Positions 38,097 to 48,108 of a DNA stretch of 64,000 nucleotides are shown piece by piece; the stretch's first letter is position 1; each line of letters starts with the position of its first letter. The notes under the pieces are model-generated. The model was not told where the DNA came from, ran no database searches, and saw nothing but the letters and a program-made list of their open reading frames with translations. This DNA comes from Pelagibacterium sediminicola (GTDB taxonomy: Bacteria > Pseudomonadota > Alphaproteobacteria > Rhizobiales > Devosiaceae). A program made the translations under genes and the position numbers. The stretch spans positions 434,001-498,000 of the forward strand of contig NZ_QMEL01000001.1 of NCBI RefSeq assembly GCF_003390885.1, given 5' to 3'.

Positions 38097-38714
38097 CTAT
38101 CGGGAGCCACGCAACTGGGTCGAGGACAACGGGCTCATCAGCCCGTGCAGCAGCACCCAGGCAGGGGGGTGGAGCCCGGCCAGAAGGGGGGCGTCGGACT
38201 CTTCAATCCGCCCGTGCTCAAAGACCGTCGCGGCGCGCGAGGCGATGGCCTTGCGGGTCGAGCCGGGCCGCACATAGACCGCGACCGGCATCAGCGCGAA
38301 AATTTCCTGCCAGCGCTCCCAGTGGTGGAAGGTGGCGAGGCTGTCGGCGCCCATGATCCAGACGAACTTCCGGTCCGGCATGGTCTGGCGCAGGTGGGAG
38401 AGGGTCTGGTGGGTGTAGGTGAAGCCGCGCGCCGCCTCGAAACCGGTGACGCGCTCGCGCGGGCTTGAAACCAGCGCGCGGGCCGCCGCGACCCGCGCCT
38501 CCAGCGGGGCGAGGGCCGAATGGTCCTTTAACGGGTTGCCCGGCGTCACCAGCCACCACACGGCGTCCAGTTCGAGCCGCTTGAGGCATTCGCGCGACAC
38601 CAGCCGGTGGCCCTCATGGGCGGGATTGAAGCTGCCCCCGAACAGCCCGATCCGCATGCCCGGCGCCGAGGGCGGCAAGGCGGTGATGTCGCGGGGTAGG
38701 GCGGTTGTGCTCAA
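38097..38714 (-). CDS. nadD: Nicotinate-nucleotide adenylyltransferase
   Basis: 205 aa if started from TTG at 38714, which overlaps the proA stop as TTGA; the alternative ATG at 38657 gives 186 aa starting [17 protein letters not shown]. The nucleotidyl-transferase motifs are [11 protein letters not shown] and the C-terminal [20 protein letters not shown] is also conserved in NadD. It makes nicotinate adenine dinucleotide from NaMN and ATP in NAD synthesis. The 19 extra residues of the long form include [14 protein letters not shown], which I judge likely real given the overlap. Confidence 0.92.
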   Translation of the reverse strand: MSTTALPRDITALPPSAPGMRIGLFGGSFNPAHEGHRLVSRECLKRLELDAVWWLVTPGNPLKDHSALAPLEARVAAARALVSSPRERVTGFEAARGFTYTHQTLSHLRQTMPDRKFVWIMGADSLATFHHWERWQEIFALMPVAVYVRPGSTRKAIASRAATVFEHGRIEESDAPLLAGLHPPAWVLLHGLMSPLSSTQLRGSR

Positions 38715-39991
38715 GGGCGGGTCTGCCCCGTGCCGCGCACGAGATATTTGAAGCTCGTCAACTGCTCGACGCCGACGGGGCCGCGCGCGTGCATCTTGCC
38801 GGTGGCGATGCCGATCTCGCCGCCGAACCCGAACTCCCCGCCATCGGCAAACTGGGTCGAGGCGTTGTGGAGGAGGATCGCGGAATCGAGACGGTTGAAG
38901 AAGGCTTCGACGACTGCCGGGTCCTCGGCGATCACCGCTTCGGTGTGGCTGGAGGAATAGCGCTGGATGTGATCGATCGCCCCTTCGATCCCTTCGACGA
39001 GCTTCACCGAGATGATGGCGTCGAGATATTCGGTGCGCCAATCGTCTTCGGTCGCCGGTTCCGCCTCGGCAATAGCGGCCTGGATTTCGGCGTCGCCCCT
39101 GATCCGGCAGCCCCGCGCGGCCAGCGCGTCGAGCACGGGCTTGAGGTGGGTTTCGACCGCCGCGCGGTCGACGAGCAGGGTTTCGGCGGCCCCGCAGACG
39201 CCGGGGCGGCGCATCTTGGCGTTGGCGATGATTTCGACGGCCATATTGAGAGCGGCGCTTTTGTCGAGATAGACGTGCACGATCCCTTCGAGGTGGGCAA
39301 AGACCGGCACGCGGGCTTCCTTTTCGACGCGCGCCACCAGCGCCTTGCCGCCGCGCGGGACGATGACGTCGATATTGCCATTGAGCCCGGCCAGCATTTC
39401 GCCGACCGCCGCGCGGTCGGTGGTGGGGACGATCTGGATGGATGTTTCGGGCAGGCCGGCGGCCTTCAGCCCCTCGACAAGCGCGCCGTGAATGGCGCGT
39501 GAGGAAAAAAAGCTGTCCGAGCCGCCGCGCAGGATCACCGCGTTCCCGGCCTTGAGACACAGCGCGCCGGCGTCGGCAGTAACGTTGGGGCGCGACTCGA
39601 AGATGACGCCGATGACGCCCAGCGGCGTGCGCACGCGGGCGATGTCGAGCCCGTTGGGGCGCTGCCAGCGGGCGATCTCGGTGCCCACGGGATCGGCAAG
39701 GCCGGCGACGTCGCGCAGGGCCGTGGCGATACCGGCGATGCGGGGGCCATCAAGGGTCAGCCGGTCGATGAAGGCTGCGGCGGCGCCGTTGGCTTTGGCG
39801 GCGTCGAGGTCCCTGGCATTGGCGGCAAGGATTGCGTCTTGTGCGGCGAGCAGGGCGTCGGCGGCGGCCAGCAGGGCCTTGTCCTTTCGGGCGCGCGGGG
39901 CGGTGGCCAGCACCCGTGCGGCGGCGCGCGCCTCACGGCCCATTTCGGCCATGATGGCGGCGACATCCCCGGTTTTCGCGATAGCGGCCAA
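38711..39991 (-). CDS. proA: Gamma-glutamyl phosphate reductase
   Basis: 426 aa. It is of the aldehyde dehydrogenase fold; the catalytic Cys lies in [16 protein letters not shown], and [14 protein letters not shown] and [11 protein letters not shown] are ProA blocks. It reduces gamma-glutamyl phosphate to the semialdehyde in proline synthesis. 11 nt after proB, and overlaps nadD by 4 nt. Confidence 0.96.
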   Translation of the reverse strand: MAAIAKTGDVAAIMAEMGREARAAARVLATAPRARKDKALLAAADALLAAQDAILAANARDLDAAKANGAAAAFIDRLTLDGPRIAGIATALRDVAGLADPVGTEIARWQRPNGLDIARVRTPLGVIGVIFESRPNVTADAGALCLKAGNAVILRGGSDSFFSSRAIHGALVEGLKAAGLPETSIQIVPTTDRAAVGEMLAGLNGNIDVIVPRGGKALVARVEKEARVPVFAHLEGIVHVYLDKSAALNMAVEIIANAKMRRPGVCGAAETLLVDRAAVETHLKPVLDALAARGCRIRGDAEIQAAIAEAEPATEDDWRTEYLDAIISVKLVEGIEGAIDHIQRYSSSHTEAVIAEDPAVVEAFFNRLDSAILLHNASTQFADGGEFGFGGEIGIATGKMHARGPVGVEQLTSFKYLVRGTGQTRP

Positions 39992-40002
39992 TGGTCTTCT
40001 CC

Positions 40003-41142
40003 TTACGCCTTCAAGAGCACGAGATTGTCGCGGTGGACGAGTTCGGTGCGGGTGCTGACCCCCAGCATGTCCTTGATCGTCCCGCTCTTTTTCCCCATGA
40101 CCAGCCCGGCGGTCTGGTGATCCATCCCGGCAAGCCCACGCGCGATCTCGGTGCCTGCCAGATCGTGAATGGCGATGGTGTCTCCGGTCTCGAAATCCCC
40201 GCGCACGGCGACGACCCCGATGGGCAGCAGCGAGCGGCCCGATTTCAGCGCCCGCACCGCCCCGTCATCGATGGTGACGTGGCCGGACACCTCGAGCGTG
40301 CCCATGATCCAGCGCTTGCGGGCCGCCTTGGCGGTGGCGGTGGGCGCAAAAAGCGTGTGGACGCCGCCGTCCATCAGGGCCCCCAGTGGGTCCGCGCCAG
40401 TTCCCGGCGCGATGATCATGGCAGTGCCTGCGTGGGTCGCGATCCTGCCCGCCTCGATCTTGGTGGTCATCCCTCCGCGTGAAAGATGGCTCGCCGCGCC
40501 CCCGGCCATGGCTTCGATCTCGGGGGTGATTTCGGCAACGAAGGGAATGTGAGTCGCGGCGGGGTCGCGGGCGGGGGGGGCGGTATAAAGCCCGTCGATG
40601 TCCGAGAGCAGGACCAGCAGGTCCGCCTCGATCATCGAGGCGACGCGCGCCGAAAGCCGGTCGTTGTCGCCATAGCGGATCTCGAAGGTCGCCACCGAAT
40701 CGTTCTCGTTGATGATGGGAACCGCGCCAAGGCCCAGAAGCGTCTTGATCGTGGTGCGGGCATTGAGGAAATAGCGCCGCTCCTCGGTGATGTTGGGGGT
40801 GAGGAGAATCTGGCCCGTGACGATGCCGTGCCGCCCCAGATGGCTGGCCCAGGCCTGGGAGAGCGCGATCTGCCCGGCGCTGGCGGCGGCCTGGCTCTCA
40901 TCGAGCGGCAGCGTTCTGGCCGCCAGCCCCAGGATGCGGCGGCCCAGCGCGATGGCGCCGGACGAAACGATCACCACGTCCCTTCCCTCGGCCTTGAGCC
41001 GGGCGATCCCTGCGGCGAGCGCTGTCAGCCAGTCCTCGCGCGGCTTTCCCGCCGCCGCATCAACGAGGAGGGCCGAGCCGATCTTGATAACCAGTCTTCT
41101 GTAAGGCGCCAGCGCGTTCATTTCGGGTTGAGCGGTGGCCAT
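40003..41142 (-). CDS. proB: Glutamate 5-kinase
   Basis: 379 aa from the ATG at 41142, which overlaps the obgE stop as TGATG; an ATG at 41154 would lie within obgE and add four residues. The amino-acid kinase domain begins [13 protein letters not shown] and has [12 protein letters not shown] and [19 protein letters not shown]-terminal PUA domain (about 275-372) includes [21 protein letters not shown]. It catalyses the first step of proline synthesis and is normally feedback-inhibited by proline. Confidence 0.95.
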   Translation of the reverse strand: MATAQPEMNALAPYRRLVIKIGSALLVDAAAGKPREDWLTALAAGIARLKAEGRDVVIVSSGAIALGRRILGLAARTLPLDESQAAASAGQIALSQAWASHLGRHGIVTGQILLTPNITEERRYFLNARTTIKTLLGLGAVPIINENDSVATFEIRYGDNDRLSARVASMIEADLLVLLSDIDGLYTAPPARDPAATHIPFVAEITPEIEAMAGGAASHLSRGGMTTKIEAGRIATHAGTAMIIAPGTGADPLGALMDGGVHTLFAPTATAKAARKRWIMGTLEVSGHVTIDDGAVRALKSGRSLLPIGVVAVRGDFETGDTIAIHDLAGTEIARGLAGMDHQTAGLVMGKKSGTIKDMLGVSTRTELVHRDNLVLLKA

Positions 41143-42185
41143 CAGGGGGTCCATTTTTCCGGCTGCCCGGCGCGTGAGGAGCGTGCCTCATTGTCCTTGT
41201 CGTGGTCGAGCGCCTCAAGGACGGCATAGAGCACCGCATCGAGGTTCTTGCCCGCTGCCGCGGAAATGGCGAGGACCGTGCCTCCCGACGCTTCTTCAAG
41301 CGCCGATTTACGCAGCTCAAGCGTTTCGGGGTCGAGGGCGTCGGTCTTGTTGAGGCACAGGATTTCCTCTTTTTCCGCCAGCCCCCCGCCATAGGCGGCC
41401 AGTTCGCCCCTGATGGTCCGGTACGCGTCCACGACGTTTTCCTCGGTGCCGTCGACGAGATGGATCAGCACAGCGCAGCGCTCGACATGGCCAAGGAAAC
41501 GGTCGCCCAGTCCCGCGCCGTCCGAGGCACCTTCGATGAGGCCCGGAATATCGGCAAGCACGAATTCGCGCGCGTCGATGCGCACGACGCCAAGGCCGGG
41601 ATGAAGGGTGGTGAAGGGATAATCGGCGATCTTGGGCTTTGCGGCGGTGACGGCGGAAAGAAATGTGGATTTGCCCGCATTGGGCAGGCCGACGAGCCCG
41701 GCGTCGGCGATGAGCTTCAGCCGCAGCCAGATCCATTTTTCCTCGCCCGGCAGGCCGGGATTGGCGCGGCGGGGGGCCTGATTGGTCGCCGATTTGAAAT
41801 GGGCGTTGCCGAACCCACCATTGCCGCCTTCGAGCAGTACCTCGCGCTGGCCGACTTCGGTGAAATCGGCGACCAGCGTCTCCCCGTCATCCTCGAAGAT
41901 CTGCGTGCCCTGCGGCACCTTCAGGACGATATCGGCCCCATCGGCGCCGGTGCGGTTCTGGCCCATGCCGTGGGTGCCCGTTCCGGCGCGGAAATGCTGC
42001 TGGTAGCGGTAGTCGATCAGCGTATTGAGTCCGTCGACGCATTCGGCGATCACATCGCCGCCGCGCCCGCCATTGCCGCCATTGGGCCCGCCGAACTCGA
42101 CGAACTTCTCGCGCCGGAAGGCGACCGCGCCGGCGCCGCCGGTGCCCGAGCGAATATAGACCTTGGCCTGGTCGAGAAATTTCAT
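41142..42185 (-). CDS. obgE: Obg-family GTPase
   Basis: 347 aa from the ATG at 42185 ([19 protein letters not shown]). The Gly-rich Obg domain is at 1-158 ([13 protein letters not shown]), and the GTPase domain has GLPNAGKST (G1), DIPGLIEGA (G3) and NKTD (G4). There is no long C-terminal OCT domain. It is a GTPase needed for 50S maturation and stress response. Start overlaps the GNAT stop (ATGA) and stop overlaps the proB start. Confidence 0.96.
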   Translation of the reverse strand: MKFLDQAKVYIRSGTGGAGAVAFRREKFVEFGGPNGGNGGRGGDVIAECVDGLNTLIDYRYQQHFRAGTGTHGMGQNRTGADGADIVLKVPQGTQIFEDDGETLVADFTEVGQREVLLEGGNGGFGNAHFKSATNQAPRRANPGLPGEEKWIWLRLKLIADAGLVGLPNAGKSTFLSAVTAAKPKIADYPFTTLHPGLGVVRIDAREFVLADIPGLIEGASDGAGLGDRFLGHVERCAVLIHLVDGTEENVVDAYRTIRGELAAYGGGLAEKEEILCLNKTDALDPETLELRKSALEEASGGTVLAISAAAGKNLDAVLYAVLEALDHDKDNEARSSRAGQPEKWTP

Positions 42186-42748
42186 AGTGTCTCCAGCGCC
42201 TTGTAGAAGGCCTCGCGGCTCAGTTCGGTTTCGATATGGTCGATCTCGGCCTTTTGGGCAAGGCAGATACGCTTGCCGATGCGGGTTTGGGTAAAGCCGA
42301 ATTTCTTCTGGATGGCGAGCGATGCGGCGTTGAAGTGAAAGACCCCGGACACCAGCGTGTCGAGGTTCGATGAGGCGAAATACCACTCGATCACCGCGCG
42401 CACCGCCTCGCTCATATAGCCCTTGCCCCAATAGGGGCGGCCCAGCCAGTAGCCGATTTCGGGAATCCGGTCCTCGCGGTGGGTGCCGCAGAACCCGATG
42501 AGCCCTTCGCGTTTTTCGTAAATGGCGAAGGTTATCGAGCCGGGGCTCCACTCGCGCTTTTGCCGCACCAGCCAGTCGAACGCCATCTGCATGGTATAGG
42601 GGTACGGCACGCGGGCGAGGTTCTTGGTGACCTCGTAATCGTTGAGAAGGCTCGCGATACGCGGCGCGTCGCGCAGGCGCGGGCGGCGCAGGACGAGGCG
42701 CGTGGTTTCGATCTCGGGCTGGGGCGTGGCTTGGCGGGTCATGGCCAT
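42182..42748 (-). CDS. GNAT-family N-acetyltransferase (RimJ-like)
   Basis: 188 aa from the ATG at 42748 (a second ATG at 42742 is also possible). The pattern [48 protein letters not shown] and [13 protein letters not shown] is the RimJ/RimL acetyltransferase type that modifies N-termini or small amines. The substrate is not known. It lies directly upstream of obgE with a 4-nt overlap, a place where this gene is often found in this order. An rpmA terminator precedes it, so it may start a new transcript. Confidence 0.9.
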   Translation of the reverse strand: MAMTRQATPQPEIETTRLVLRRPRLRDAPRIASLLNDYEVTKNLARVPYPYTMQMAFDWLVRQKREWSPGSITFAIYEKREGLIGFCGTHREDRIPEIGYWLGRPYWGKGYMSEAVRAVIEWYFASSNLDTLVSGVFHFNAASLAIQKKFGFTQTRIGKRICLAQKAEIDHIETELSREAFYKALETL

Positions 42749-42763
42749 GGGCTGTCCAAACGC

Positions 42764-42794
42764 AAAAAAGGGGAGCCGGCGACCGGCTCCCCTT
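42764..42794 (-). terminator. Rho-independent terminator after rplU-rpmA
   Basis: On the minus strand: GGGGAGCCGG, loop TCG, CCGGCTCCCC, then T6. It begins 58 nt past the rpmA stop and ends the ribosomal-protein transcript. Confidence 0.88.
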
Positions 42795-42851
42795 ATTTCT
42801 AGCTGAGCGCGACGCCGGGGAGAAGGTCTCCGGCAGCGCCAAAGGCTGCCG

Positions 42852-43118
42852 TTATTCGGCGGCCTTGACTGGTTCGACGGAAACAAAGCTCTTGCCGCCC
42901 GCCTTGGTGGCAAAAGAGACGGTGCCGTCGACCAGCGCGAAGATGGTGTGGTCCTTGCCCAGCCCCACATTGGAGCCCGGATGCCACTTGGTGCCGCGCT
43001 GGCGCACGAGGATGTTTCCGGCGACGACGGTCTGGCCGCCGAACTTCTTGACGCCGAGACGGCGGCCGGCTGTGTCGCGACCGTTGCGGGATGAGCCGCC
43101 TGCTTTCTTATGGGCCAT
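42852..43118 (-). CDS. rpmA: 50S ribosomal protein L27
   Basis: 88 aa. It starts [20 protein letters not shown], the L27 signature, with [21 protein letters not shown] and a short C-terminal tail. L27's N-terminus reaches the peptidyl-transferase centre. No cleavable N-terminal leader of the Firmicutes type is present. 27 nt downstream of rplU. Confidence 0.97.
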   Translation of the reverse strand: MAHKKAGGSSRNGRDTAGRRLGVKKFGGQTVVAGNILVRQRGTKWHPGSNVGLGKDHTIFALVDGTVSFATKAGGKSFVSVEPVKAAE

Positions 43119-43145
43119 GGTTCAAATCCTTGGTAACGGTTGGTT

Positions 43146-43841
43146 TTACTGGTCGGCCTTGGCGCGCGGGGGCTTGCCGGCGAGGAGTTCCTTGGCCTGC
43201 TCGACCCACTCTTCGCGCTCGATGCGGCCCTTGAAGTTCAGTTCCCCGTCGACCCGCTCGATGTCCTCGGCGGTCCAGGCGGCGATCTGGCTAAGGCTGG
43301 TGACGCCCAGCCCTGCGAGCTTTTTTTCAAGCGCGGGACCAACGCCGCCGATCAGCTTGACGTCGTCCTTGACGCCCTCGGCAGCGGCGGGCGCGGCCTT
43401 GGGGGCCTTTTCCTTGGCTTTGGGCGCGGTTTCCTCGGCCTTCTTTTCGGCGGGCTTGGCTTCGGCGGCCTTGGTGTCTGCAGTCTTGGCGGCAGTCTTT
43501 TTGGGCGCCGCGGCCTTCTTGCCCGAGGGCTTGGCGCCACCGGTCAGGATTTCGGTGATGCGCACCAGCGTCAGCTCCTGGCGGTGGCCGAGCGTGCGGC
43601 GATAGCCCTGGCGGCGCTTTTTCTTGAAGACGATGACCTTCTTGTCGCGGAACTGCTCGACGACCTCACCGGCCACCAGCGCGCCCTCGACGAGCGGGGT
43701 GCCGATGGCATCGCCGACCATCAGCACGTTGTCAAAGGTCACGACCTCACCGGCGTCCCCGGGGATCTTTTCGATGCGAACCAGATCGTTGGCGGCAACC
43801 TTGTATTGCTTGCCGCCGGTCTTGATGACTGCGAACATCAT
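43146..43841 (-). CDS. rplU: 50S ribosomal protein L21 with C-terminal helix-hairpin-helix extension
   Basis: 231 aa; usual L21 is about 100. Residues 1-100 are a complete L21 ([41 protein letters not shown]). A Lys/Ala-rich linker of about 50 residues follows. The last about 75 residues, [20 protein letters not shown] and on to [20 protein letters not shown], form a helix-hairpin-helix-type domain (DUF4332-like). The extension is known in several alphaproteobacteria and its role is not clear to me. Starts at 43841 or 43838. A candidate promoter is at 44041-44069. Confidence 0.95.
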   Translation of the reverse strand: MMFAVIKTGGKQYKVAANDLVRIEKIPGDAGEVVTFDNVLMVGDAIGTPLVEGALVAGEVVEQFRDKKVIVFKKKRRQGYRRTLGHRQELTLVRITEILTGGAKPSGKKAAAPKKTAAKTADTKAAEAKPAEKKAEETAPKAKEKAPKAAPAAAEGVKDDVKLIGGVGPALEKKLAGLGVTSLSQIAAWTAEDIERVDGELNFKGRIEREEWVEQAKELLAGKPPRAKADQ

Positions 43842-44040
43842 TGTTTACGACCCGGACGTGAACTGTCCGGTTCCCTTGTTTTCGCGTCCTGTCGGCGCCG
43901 CGGCGTGGGCCCGTTTGTTCCGCGGTCTTTGTTTTTTGACGGCCTTGCGCATCGGGAGCGGGTCGTCGGGGCGGCCTGTGGCTGCGTGTTGAACAGACAA
44001 AACCGGCGAGAGGGCATGGCCCCGGCGCCGTTTGCCGGTG

Positions 44041-44069
44041 CTTATCGGTATAAATGCCCCAAGAGTCAA
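44041..44069 (-). promoter_or_regulatory. Candidate sigma-70-type promoter for rplU-rpmA
   Basis: On the minus strand TTGACT (44069-44064) and GATAAG (44046-44041) are 17 nt apart. It lies about 200 nt upstream of rplU, in a gap without genes, and points towards it. The -35 is near consensus and the -10 is fair. Confidence 0.5.
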
Positions 44070-44097
44070 GCGGTTTGGGCGGTCAAGCCATAGGCGG

Positions 44098-44799
44098 TCA
44101 GAGGTCGGGGTACCAGTTGCGCGCGCGGACTTCGGTTGCGCTGTCCTTGGGCATCAGCGCGATAAGCGCCTCGGGCTCGGTGCCGATCTTGTCGAAGGGA
44201 TAGCGGTAGTGGAATGGGTAGGCGACTTTCGGCCGTACCTTTTCGATCGCTGTGCGGACCTGTTCGGGCGTCATGGTGAAGGGCAGGTTCATGGGGAAAA
44301 AGGCGATATCGACCGGCCCCAGATCATCCATATGGGACGTCGGTTCGGTATCGGACGCGAGATAAACCCGGGTGCCCGCGAAATCGAAGAGATAGCCGTT
44401 GCCGACACCCTTTTCATGGTATTGGAGGCGCTCGGGGGTGGTGTTGTACATCGGGATGGCGCGAAGGCCGATGCCGTTGATGGTGGCCTCGTCGCCATTG
44501 GCCATCAGCCGGGTCTTGGCGGCCATGTCGGCGGGCATCTGATCGTAAACGATGCGGGGCGCGGCCAGAACGGTTTTTTCGCCGATCAAGGGGTCGAGCG
44601 TTTCAAAATCGAGATGGTCGCCATGGTGGTGGGTGAGGACGATGATGGTGGGCCGCGCGAGGCTCGCATACCGCTCGGCGCCCCCCACCGGATCGCAATA
44701 GATCACCTCGCCATCCCATTCGAGCACCAGCGAGGCGTGATGCACCGGAATGACCGCAAGCGTACCGCTCGCCGTTTCAAATTCGTCGCGCTCGAACAT
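44098..44799 (-). CDS. MBL-fold metal-dependent hydrolase (UlaG-like)
   Basis: 233 aa. The motif LTHHHGDHLDF is the HxHxDH metal-site box of the metallo-beta-lactamase fold. Other blocks are SLVLEWDGEVIYCDPVGGAERY at the start, YLASDTEPTSHMDDLG for the later Asp/His site, and AYPFHYRYP near the end. This pattern fits the UlaG/YtnP-like branch of hydrolases acting on lactones or phosphodiesters. Substrate unknown. It is set apart from neighbours: the rplU promoter follows, and a strong hairpin (44823) lies in its leader. Confidence 0.85.
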   Translation of the reverse strand: MFERDEFETASGTLAVIPVHHASLVLEWDGEVIYCDPVGGAERYASLARPTIIVLTHHHGDHLDFETLDPLIGEKTVLAAPRIVYDQMPADMAAKTRLMANGDEATINGIGLRAIPMYNTTPERLQYHEKGVGNGYLFDFAGTRVYLASDTEPTSHMDDLGPVDIAFFPMNLPFTMTPEQVRTAIEKVRPKVAYPFHYRYPFDKIGTEPEALIALMPKDSATEVRARNWYPDL

Positions 44800-44822
44800 T
44801 GTCTCTCCCTTCCATTGCTTGC

Positions 44823-44854
44823 GGCCCCTTGATCGCTTAACGCATCAAGGGGCC
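44823..44854. promoter_or_regulatory. Strong hairpin upstream of the MBL hydrolase gene
   Basis: GGCCCCTTGAT (44823-44833), 10-nt loop, ATCAAGGGGCC (44844-44854): an 11-bp perfect stem. TTTC follows only on the plus strand. For the minus-strand hydrolase gene it would be in the 5' leader 23 nt from the start codon and may be a transcript boundary or a leader structure. The rest of 44800-45015 shows no gene. Confidence 0.55.
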
Positions 44855-45015
44855 TTTCGATCCGCTTCCGGCGCGTCGATGACGGGCCCAGCCTAGCCGA
44901 ACTTGCCCGCGCTTCAAACAAGGTGTTGCGGGCACCGAACGGCTATGCCATATAGCGCCCACCCAAGCGACCCCAACGGGTTTTTCCCAATCGATGGGAA
45001 GGCGACAAACCAGAC

Positions 45016-45107
<92 letters not shown>

Positions 45108-45349
45108 TTCTACTTTGCGCCGTACCGCTTTGGTTTTATATCTCTTTTGGAAACCATTGCGGCGGTGCGGTGCCCCAAACGCGGCTGTTGGGAACGTGTT
45201 TCGACAATTGCGGCGCGGCTTCTGGGCGCCAGAACCCGGCCTGCTCCAGCATCGGCGGTCAGCCGGTCTTGGCTACCTCAATACGAGGGCTGACATGTGT
45301 TCGTCCCGTACGTTCTCCAGGGGGGCGAAAACAGGCCGTTTGAGCCGGT

Positions 45350-45688
45350 TCAATCGCCCTCGCCGGGGGCGGGGCTGAAATCCTTGAGTTTTCCGGGGAC
45401 GCCGTTGAGGGCGTCGGCGTCGGGCATGGGGTCTTTCTTGCGGGTGATGTTGGGCCACAGGTTGGCGTGGTCGAGGTTGAGTTCGAGCCAGTGGGGCTCG
45501 ACGGTGGGATCGGTGTCGGGAAAGATGGCCTCGGCCGGGCATTCGGGCACGCACACCCCGCAATCGATACACTCGTCGGGGTGGATCACCAGCATGTTCT
45601 CGCCTTCGTAAAAGCAGTCGACCGGGCACACTTCCACGCAGTCGGTGAATTTGCACTTGATGCAGTTGTCGGTCACCACAAAGGTCAT
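45350..45688 (-). CDS. fdxA: 7Fe ferredoxin FdxA
   Basis: 112 aa. The N-terminus [20 protein letters not shown] with CPVDCFYEG and then [12 protein letters not shown] is the FdxA (FdI) pattern that binds one [3Fe-4S] and one [4Fe-4S] cluster. The extra C-terminal part (about 55-112) is normal for the family. It is a low-potential electron carrier. It is divergent from the DUF2249 gene at 45896; the shared 207-nt region holds a dyad that resembles an NsrR site. Confidence 0.95.
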   Translation of the reverse strand: MTFVVTDNCIKCKFTDCVEVCPVDCFYEGENMLVIHPDECIDCGVCVPECPAEAIFPDTDPTVEPHWLELNLDHANLWPNITRKKDPMPDADALNGVPGKLKDFSPAPGEGD

Positions 45689-45801
45689 GACAGAACCCCC
45701 GGCGGGGTGGGCGTGGAGCGGTCGAAACGAGCCGTGAGGCGCATGGCGAATTCCGGGATGGCGAAAGGTGGGAAGGCGTTATGGGGAACGGTACGTCACA
45801 A

Positions 45802-45824
45802 AACATATATTGACAATATATCTT
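45802..45824. promoter_or_regulatory. Candidate NsrR operator 1, over a -35 box
   Basis: AACATATATTG-A-CAATATATCTT is an 11-1-11 dyad centred on 45813. The half sites read AACATATATTG and AAGATATATTG. The second agrees with the NsrR half-site AAGATGCATTT (from my memory of the enterobacterial consensus) at 8 of 11 positions. A perfect -35 hexamer TTGACA (45810-45815) lies inside it, as expected for a repressor site. It is 71 nt upstream of the first DUF2249 gene and 113 nt from divergent fdxA. Confidence 0.6.
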
Positions 45825-45895
45825 TTGACGCAGATGCTGGCTTTCGCTCTCTCCGAGCGCTGATCAAACGGTTCGAGAAACCCAAAGGAAGCCCC

Positions 45896-46144
45896 ATGAC
45901 CCAAGCGTCCGCATATGCCGAAACGATCGACGTCCGCACCATCATGCCGCGCGAGCGGCATCCGAAAATCTTTTCGCTGGTCGACGGGCTGGCACCGGGA
46001 ACGTCTTTGCTCCTGATCAACGATCACGATCCCAAGCCGCTCCACTATCAGCTCGAGGCTGAACATCCGGGGAAATATTCCTGGACCTATGTCGAGCAGG
46101 GGCCCGAGGTGTGGCGGGTCGAGATCGGCAAGCCGGCCGCCTGA
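45896..46144 (+). CDS. DUF2249 domain protein (single domain)
   Basis: 82 aa, soluble. IDVRTIMPRERHPKIFSLVDGLAPGTSLLLINDHDPKPLHYQLEAEHPGKYSW is a complete DUF2249 domain; the segment NDHDPKPLHYQL is its best-kept part. The ribosome-binding site AAAGGAAG is 5 nt upstream of the ATG. The family, which shares the TusA/SirA-like fold, recurs next to NO and denitrification genes; its biochemistry is not settled. First gene of the NsrR-linked set, downstream of operator 1. Confidence 0.88.
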   Translation: MTQASAYAETIDVRTIMPRERHPKIFSLVDGLAPGTSLLLINDHDPKPLHYQLEAEHPGKYSWTYVEQGPEVWRVEIGKPAA

Positions 46145-46202
46145 ACACGAACGTTCGTTCGCCGGCCCCCCCTCGGGTGGGTGGCGACTGCCGAGGGAAG
46201 CC

Positions 46203-47552
46203 ATGCACGGTGTCGCGCTTTCGCGCTGGACCATGTCCTACTTCGCTGCCGCACTTGCCGCACTGATGGCGGCGGAGGTGCTCATGGCGGCCGGGTATGG
46301 CTTTCCCTCGGCTCCCCTGCGGGCCCCCGAGACATTGCTGCTCGTCCATCTCGTCGCCATTGGCTGGCTGAGCCTCTTGCTGTGCGGTGCGCTGTTTCAG
46401 TTCGTGCCGGTACTGGTGGCGCGCCCGCTGTTCAGCAACATGCTGCCCCTGCCCACGCTGGTGCTGCTGCTTGCAGGGCTCGTTGCCCTTCTCATGGGAT
46501 TTCTCCAGCTTGGTGGCGCGCTGGGCGCCTGGCCCTGGCTGCTGCCCGTCGCAGCGAGCCTTCTGGCCGGCGGCTTCATGCTGGCGCTTTATAATCTTGG
46601 GCGCACCCTGTGGGCGGCGCGGCCCTTGCCGCTGCCGGCGCGGTTCGTAGCCGTTGCGCTTGTGTTTCTTGCCGCGACGATTGCCCTTGGAGCGCTCTTC
46701 AGTTCGGCCTTTGCCGGACTGGTTACGTCCGACGCGCTGCTCAGGATCGCAGGCGAAGGCGTCGGCCTTCACGCCGTTGCCGGGATCGGGGGCTGGCTGA
46801 CCTTTACCGCCATGGGGGTGAGCTACCGCCTTCTGGCCATGTTCATGCTCGCGCCTGAAACCGATGGCTCCCGCCCACGCGCGGTGTTCGGGCTCGGCAC
46901 GGCGGCGCTTGGCGTTGCCGTATTGGGCGGGGTGATCCTGGTTGTTTTCGATATGCCGTCGGGGCTGGCTTTGATTGCGGGCGGGGCGGCGGGCCTTGCG
47001 GGCATTGCCCTTTATGGTGCCGACATGGCGATGCTTTACCGTAAGCGCAAGCGCCGCGTGATCGAACTCAACAGCCAGATGGCGGCCTGGGCGCTCGCGT
47101 ATTTTTTCGCGTCCATTGCGCTGGCGCTGATCCTCATCGGGCTGGGGGTGTTTTACGATCACATCGGCGCGGTGGTGTTCTTGCTGGCCTTTGGCTGGCT
47201 GTCGGGACTGGGGCTGGCCAAGCTCTACAAGATCGTCGCCTTCATGACCTGGCTCGAATGCTACGGTCCGGTGCTGGGCCGGATGCCGACCCCGCGCGTA
47301 CAGGATCTTGTGGTGGAAGGTCCGGCCCGGAAATGGTTCGTCCTTTATTTCCTGTCGGTGCTGGCGGCGACGGCGGCGCTGCTCGGGCAACACATTTTGG
47401 GCTTCAGGCTGGCCGCCGGCCTTATGGTGGTTGCCACGGCCCTTATCGCCGCCCATCTGGTCCGTACGCGGCGGCTGGCCGGCATCGGGCTTGCCGGGGG
47501 CGTGCGGCGCCCGCACCTTTTCCTGCCCGGCCCCGAACCGGCGCAACCATGA
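46203..47552 (+). CDS. Polytopic membrane protein, heme-copper-oxidase subunit I-like
   Basis: 449 aa, about 12 hydrophobic helices, hardly any loop domains. Histidines in or at helices are His49 (LLLVHLVAIGWLS), His190 (GEGVGLHAVAGIGGWLTF), His320 and His397. LVHLVAIGW and GLHAVAGIGGW are like the heme-ligand helices of cbb3/NOR-type subunit I and NnrS-like proteins, and LYKIVAFMTWLECYG-x-VLGR is shared by relatives that lie next to DUF2249 genes. The classic CuB His cluster is not visible. Possibly a heme protein that handles NO; this is inference. Gene follows the small DUF2249 gene by 58 nt; its TGA overlaps an ATG of the next gene. Confidence 0.65.
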   Translation: MHGVALSRWTMSYFAAALAALMAAEVLMAAGYGFPSAPLRAPETLLLVHLVAIGWLSLLLCGALFQFVPVLVARPLFSNMLPLPTLVLLLAGLVALLMGFLQLGGALGAWPWLLPVAASLLAGGFMLALYNLGRTLWAARPLPLPARFVAVALVFLAATIALGALFSSAFAGLVTSDALLRIAGEGVGLHAVAGIGGWLTFTAMGVSYRLLAMFMLAPETDGSRPRAVFGLGTAALGVAVLGGVILVVFDMPSGLALIAGGAAGLAGIALYGADMAMLYRKRKRRVIELNSQMAAWALAYFFASIALALILIGLGVFYDHIGAVVFLLAFGWLSGLGLAKLYKIVAFMTWLECYGPVLGRMPTPRVQDLVVEGPARKWFVLYFLSVLAATAALLGQHILGFRLAAGLMVVATALIAAHLVRTRRLAGIGLAGGVRRPHLFLPGPEPAQP

Positions 47553-47566
47553 AAGAAGACCATGCC

Positions 47567-48085
47567 ATGACACAAACCTTTGTTGACCTCGATGTCCGGC
47601 CGATCCTGCTCAATGGGGGCGAGCCGTTCTCCAAGATCATGGAAGCCGTCGAGAGGCTCGCACCCGACGAGGGCCTGCGCCTGTACGCAACCTTCAAGCC
47701 GCTGCCCCTGTTCCAGGTGTTGGGCGCCAAAGGGTTCAGCCCCGAGGCCCGCGAGATCGAGGGAGGCGACTGGGAGGTTCTGTTCCACCGCACTGGCGAG
47801 CAGCCCCAGGCGCAAGAAGCCCCGGGCGAGGGTGCCGCCCACGATGATTCAGGCTGGCCCGAGCCCGTCCAGCTCCTGGACAACCGCGATCTCGATCCGC
47901 CCGAACCGATGGTGCGCATCCTTGCCGCGCTCGAAACCATGGCATCCGGCGCGGTGCTTTGCGCGCTGCTTGACCGCGAGCCGGTGTTCCTCTTCCCCGA
48001 GCTTGAAAAGCGGGGCCATGCCTGGCAATGCGGCCCCGATGCGGACGCGGGCACCTATCGGCTTCTGGTGCGCGTTGGGGGGTAG
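47567..48085 (+). CDS. Protein with two DUF2249 domains
   Basis: 172 aa from the ATG at 47567; a start at 47549, overlapping the upstream stop as ATGA, would add MKEDHA. Domain 1 is at about 3-75 (FVDLDVRPILLNGGEPFSKI..LRLYATFKPLPLFQVL), an acidic Gln/Pro/Ala linker follows, and domain 2 is at about 98-170 (LLDNRDLDPPEPMVRILAAL). Domain 2 looks shortened in its first strand. Likely partner of the membrane protein and of the Nfu-MIP18 gene 23 nt downstream. No enzymatic residue is evident. Confidence 0.8.
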   Translation: MTQTFVDLDVRPILLNGGEPFSKIMEAVERLAPDEGLRLYATFKPLPLFQVLGAKGFSPEAREIEGGDWEVLFHRTGEQPQAQEAPGEGAAHDDSGWPEPVQLLDNRDLDPPEPMVRILAALETMASGAVLCALLDREPVFLFPELEKRGHAWQCGPDADAGTYRLLVRVGG

Positions 48086-48108
48086 AACCATAGAAGGACA
48101 AAAGCGCC

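Noticed and set aside
38097-39560. A 487-codon version of nadD
   Set aside because: The first about 280 codons lie over proA in another frame; only the C-terminal 205 residues are NadD-like.
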